Shown one piece after another: positions 20,378 to 22,322 of a stretch of 22,322 bases of DNA. The position numbers were made by a program, and so were the translations under genes. Source of the stretch: Euryarchaeota archaeon SCGC AAA252-I15 (GTDB taxonomy: Archaea > Altiarchaeota > Altiarchaeia > IMC4 > SCGC-AAA252-I15); NCBI GenBank assembly GCA_000402775.1, contig AQSC01000037.1, forward strand, positions 1 through 22,322, in the 5' to 3' direction. The notes below the pieces were generated by a model. That model was not told where the DNA came from. It made no database searches and worked only from the letters and a program-made list of their open reading frames with translations. How positions within the stretch are numbered: position 1 is the first letter of the stretch; each line of letters begins with the position of its first letter.

Positions 20378-20590
20378 TTACGAAACGTGGAAAACCGTTA
20401 ACACCAACCAATCCAGGGGGGTTAGGTTAGAATCAACGAGTATGAATTGTATGTGTTGTTGACCGACATGATCTATCCTAATTGTGGCACTTTCTCTCGC
20501 AAAGTCTTTGATAGTGGTATCCTTGTCAATATCCAACCAGTTATCGCTTTGCCTTATTACGGAATCGATTATTCCACTTAATTGACATTA
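20378..20590 (-). pseudogene. Coding fragment without start codon
   Basis: A leftward frame after a TAA at about 20590 reads GIIDSVIRQSDNWLDIDKDT, TIKDFARESATIRIDHVGQQ, HIQFILVDSNLTPLDWLVLT and ends at 20378. It lacks ATG, GTG and a ribosome binding site. The HIQF...P segment faintly resembles the HIYIQFELPSPP segment of the DNRLRE protein, so it may be a worn fragment of a similar domain. Low certainty. Confidence 0.3.
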
Positions 20591-20598
20591 CTGTTCAA

Positions 20599-20763
20599 TT
20601 ACCATTCATCTGAATAGTTGCTGTCATCTGCATTGAAGTAGTCTTCAGATTGAATTTCCTCGACAGTGTCATATTCATCGTCTATAACCCTCGGATCCTT
20701 CCGATTTAACATATTTTGCTTTTTCGTTACAGCCTTCTTCTTTAGCGCATCTTTCTTTGTCAT
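20599..20763 (-). CDS. 54-residue charged small protein
   Basis: ATG at 20763 with a strong upstream site AGAGGTGAAG (8 bases spacing). The protein is MTKKDALKKKAVTKKQNMLN, RKDPRVIDDEYDTVEEIQSE, DYFNADDSNYSDEW: a very basic first half and a very acidic second half, likely unstructured alone. It lies behind the SAP-domain gene on the same strand. No family recognised. The coding call rests on the start signal and the clean frame. Confidence 0.55.
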   Translation of the reverse strand: MTKKDALKKKAVTKKQNMLNRKDPRVIDDEYDTVEEIQSEDYFNADDSNYSDEW

Positions 20764-20802
20764 TTACTTCACCTCTGCTATGCTTTCACAATATTTTCCT
20801 CC

Positions 20803-20988
20803 TTAATGCTCTAAACAGTCTTCTCTCCAAGCGCAATTCAGCTGGTCGCAGAAGTCTTTCGCAGTCCCAAAACAGTCAACATTTCCTTCTGCCAGTTGTA
20901 TGGATTTTATCAACTCGGTTTTATCCATACCTCTCTTCACTTTCATACCTAATTCTTTAGCCCTTTTTTTAATATCACTCATTTTCAT
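20803..20988 (-). CDS. Small SAP/Rho-N-like protein with four-Cys tail
   Basis: About 61 residues from ATG 20988 (ATG 20982 or 20994 are possible). All overlap the end of the upstream gene, and GGTGAT precedes 20988 by 4 bases. The N-terminal half, MSDIKKRAKELGMKVKRGMD then KTELIKSIQLAEGN, is a SAP or Rho N-terminal helix-extended-helix nucleic-acid binding fold. The C-terminal DCFGTAKDFCDQLNCAWRED plus CL carries four Cys, a possible metal site. This SAP-plus-Cys-tail layout recurs in bacterial small proteins. It is coupled by overlap to the GNAT-KamA frame. Confidence 0.75.
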   Translation of the reverse strand: MKMSDIKKRAKELGMKVKRGMDKTELIKSIQLAEGNVDCFGTAKDFCDQLNCAWREDCLEH

Positions 20989-22322
20989 TGCCATCACCCA
21001 TATCCTGTTTTACACATTTTTTTATTTCATTCACCATCTTCTTATTTTCCACTTTGATGAAAATGGGTTCAGTATATTCGAATACATCCCCCATGTAGTT
21101 CCTGAGAGTGAGTTTATCCTTCGTCTTCTTCACGAGATAATCTGGTTGAATGGGTATCTTCCCCCCTCCACCCGGCGCGTCAATAACAAACTGGGGCGCA
21201 CACAACCCTGAAGTGTGTCCTCTAAGATTTTCGATGACATTCAAGCCCACTTCTAGTGGCGTCCTGAAGTGTTCGTTTCCCCGAGCTAGGTCGCACTGGT
21301 AGAGGTAATACGGTTTCACCCTCATTTCCACGAGCTTTTGCATAAGCTCTTTTATCACCGCTGGGTCATCGTTGACCCCTTTTAAAAGAACAGTCTGGCA
21401 CCCCAATGGGATGCCGGCATCTGCGAGCATCCCGCAGGCTTTTCTGCTTTGTTGTGTGATTTCTCTCGGGTGGTTGAAGTGAGTGTTTACGTAGATTGGG
21501 TGGTATTTCTTAAGCATCGTGCACAGTTCGTCAGTTATTCTTTGGGGTAGAGTGCAGGGTACGCGCGTTCCAATTCGTATGATCTGGATGTGAGGTATGC
21601 TTCTTAGTTCCTTGATTATTACTTCAAGGAAGCTGTCGTTTAGCATAAAAGGGTCGCCGCCTGAAAGGATGACATCTCGAATCTGAGAGTTCTCTTTTAT
21701 GTAGTCTATACCCTTCAATATTTGGTTCATTGTTATCTCCTTTAAAGGGTCTCCGACTCTCCTCTTACGGGTGCAGAACCTGCAGTACATCGCACACTGG
21801 TTGGAGACGAGTAAAAGAACTCTGTCTGGATAGCGGTGTACTAGTCCGGGGACTGGGGAGTCTCCCTCCTCATTTAACGGGTCTTCCACGCCGAAGTCTT
21901 CTAACTCTAGTCTGTCGGGAATGCATTGCCTCCAAATGGGGTCTCCTTCTCGTTCAATAAGGCTTGCGTAGTATGGGTTTACGCGCATTGGGAATACGTT
22001 GACCACTCCTTTGATTTCGCCCCTTTTTGGTCTGCACCGTTCGGGGAGGTCGCCGGGCCTGTTAATGCTTTTGGCAATTAAACCCCTCCAATCCATCGTT
22101 TCCTCTTTATCGATTCGTTTCACGTAAATGATTTTATCGCTTTTCTTGTTGTAGAAATCCCGTATACTGGCTTCCTGAGTGTACCCGCACTTTTCGTAAA
22201 ACTTACGGGCGCTTGAATATGAAGGATCGGATTCTGTTTCTGCCACAATCATCCTCACCCCCTCTTGTTGCATCTCCTCTTCAATGTACGACTGAAGTAG
22301 CTGGCCAATTCTTTTCCCCCTG
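20975..22322 (-). CDS. kamA: GNAT acetyltransferase fused to lysine 2,3-aminomutase (5' end off the window)
   Basis: One frame runs from beyond the right edge. It first shows a GNAT C-terminal half: RGKRIGQLLQSYIEEEM (acetyl-CoA loop) and SARKFYEKCGYTQEASIRDF. It continues without a stop into a full KamA domain (from about MDWRGLIAKSINRPGDLPER). Radical SAM cysteines are CAMYCRFC. GGDPFMLND and RIGTRVPCTLPQRIT follow. PLP lysine is in APGGGGKIPI. Both Asp residues that hold the substrate amine in lysine aminomutase are present (QCDLARG, VIDAPGG), favouring lysine over glutamate. An ATG at 22096 after AGAGGAAACG could start KamA separately (373 residues). Product would be beta-lysine, perhaps acetylated as an osmolyte. 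Confidence 0.88.
   Translation of the reverse strand, partial: RGKRIGQLLQSYIEEEMQQEGVRMIVAETESDPSYSSARKFYEKCGYTQEASIRDFYNKKSDKIIYVKRIDKEETMDWRGLIAKSINRPGDLPERCRPKRGEIKGVVNVFPMRVNPYYASLIEREGDPIWRQCIPDRLELEDFGVEDPLNEEGDSPVPGLVHRYPDRVLLLVSNQCAMYCRFCTRKRRVGDPLKEITMNQILKGIDYIKENSQIRDVILSGGDPFMLNDSFLEVIIKELRSIPHIQIIRIGTRVPCTLPQRITDELCTMLKKYHPIYVNTHFNHPREITQQSRKACGMLADAGIPLGCQTVLLKGVNDDPAVIKELMQKLVEMRVKPYYLYQCDLARGNEHFRTPLEVGLNVIENLRGHTSGLCAPQFVIDAPGGGGKIPIQPDYLVKKTKDKLTLRNYMGDVFEYTEPIFIKVENKKMVNEIKKCVKQDMGDGNENE

Overview
The window looks archaeal. It carries eL14, an archaeal Cbf5/TruB pseudouridine synthase with a PUA domain, class III (prepilin-type) signal peptides, lipoproteins, tRNA genes interrupted by bulge-helix-bulge introns, TATA-like boxes about 25 bases before many starts, and GAGGTGAT-type ribosome binding sites. 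A bacterial-type class I GAPDH, a free parvulin and a GNAT/lysine-aminomutase reading frame point to a Euryarchaeota- or DPANN-like lineage with acquired genes. The exact phylum cannot be fixed from sequence reading alone.

Layout. Bases 1-2103: a truncated methyltransferase-like gene behind pyrD, and a divergent helical-repeat protein. Bases 2109-5241: a RimK-like ATP-grasp gene divergent from an operon of a nucleotidyltransferase, an unknown protein and a CxxCxxCC metal-site protein. Bases 5238-7366: lemA-htpX plus a 40-residue CxxC protein that the usual gene-length cutoffs miss, and an unknown gene. Bases 7400-10125 are the most unusual part: a tRNA-Ile2(CAU) gene with a 119-base intron, flanked by a remodelled copy of its own 5' half and an exact copy of its 3' end; then eL14-cbf5, a Trm112-like gene whose last 26 bases are duplicated around a hairpin insert, and two neighbouring tRNA-Ser(GCU) genes. 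One of these has a canonical intron and a second insertion in the T-loop, and the other has none. A hairpin-forming repeat sits inside the introns of both interrupted tRNAs, in opposite orientation relative to the genes, and part of it follows the intronless tRNA-Ser.

Bases 10137-15564: a large TPR-like protein, a small charged protein, two minus-strand genes (a four-CxxC zinc protein and a conserved unknown), scpA, and divergently gap plus a TPR gene. Bases 15637-18488: an AT-rich surface-protein block with a pilin-like protein, a decayed gene, two overlapping lipoproteins and a DNRLRE-type domain without an evident export signal. Bases 18613-22322: a DEAD-box helicase, a parvulin, decayed coding fragments, two small genes with good start signals, and a GNAT-lysine 2,3-aminomutase frame running off the right edge.

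Main discoveries to follow up: the intron-borne repeat shared by two tRNA genes, the nested tRNA fragments around tRNA-Ile2, the tRNA-Ser pair with and without introns, and the GNAT-KamA fusion.
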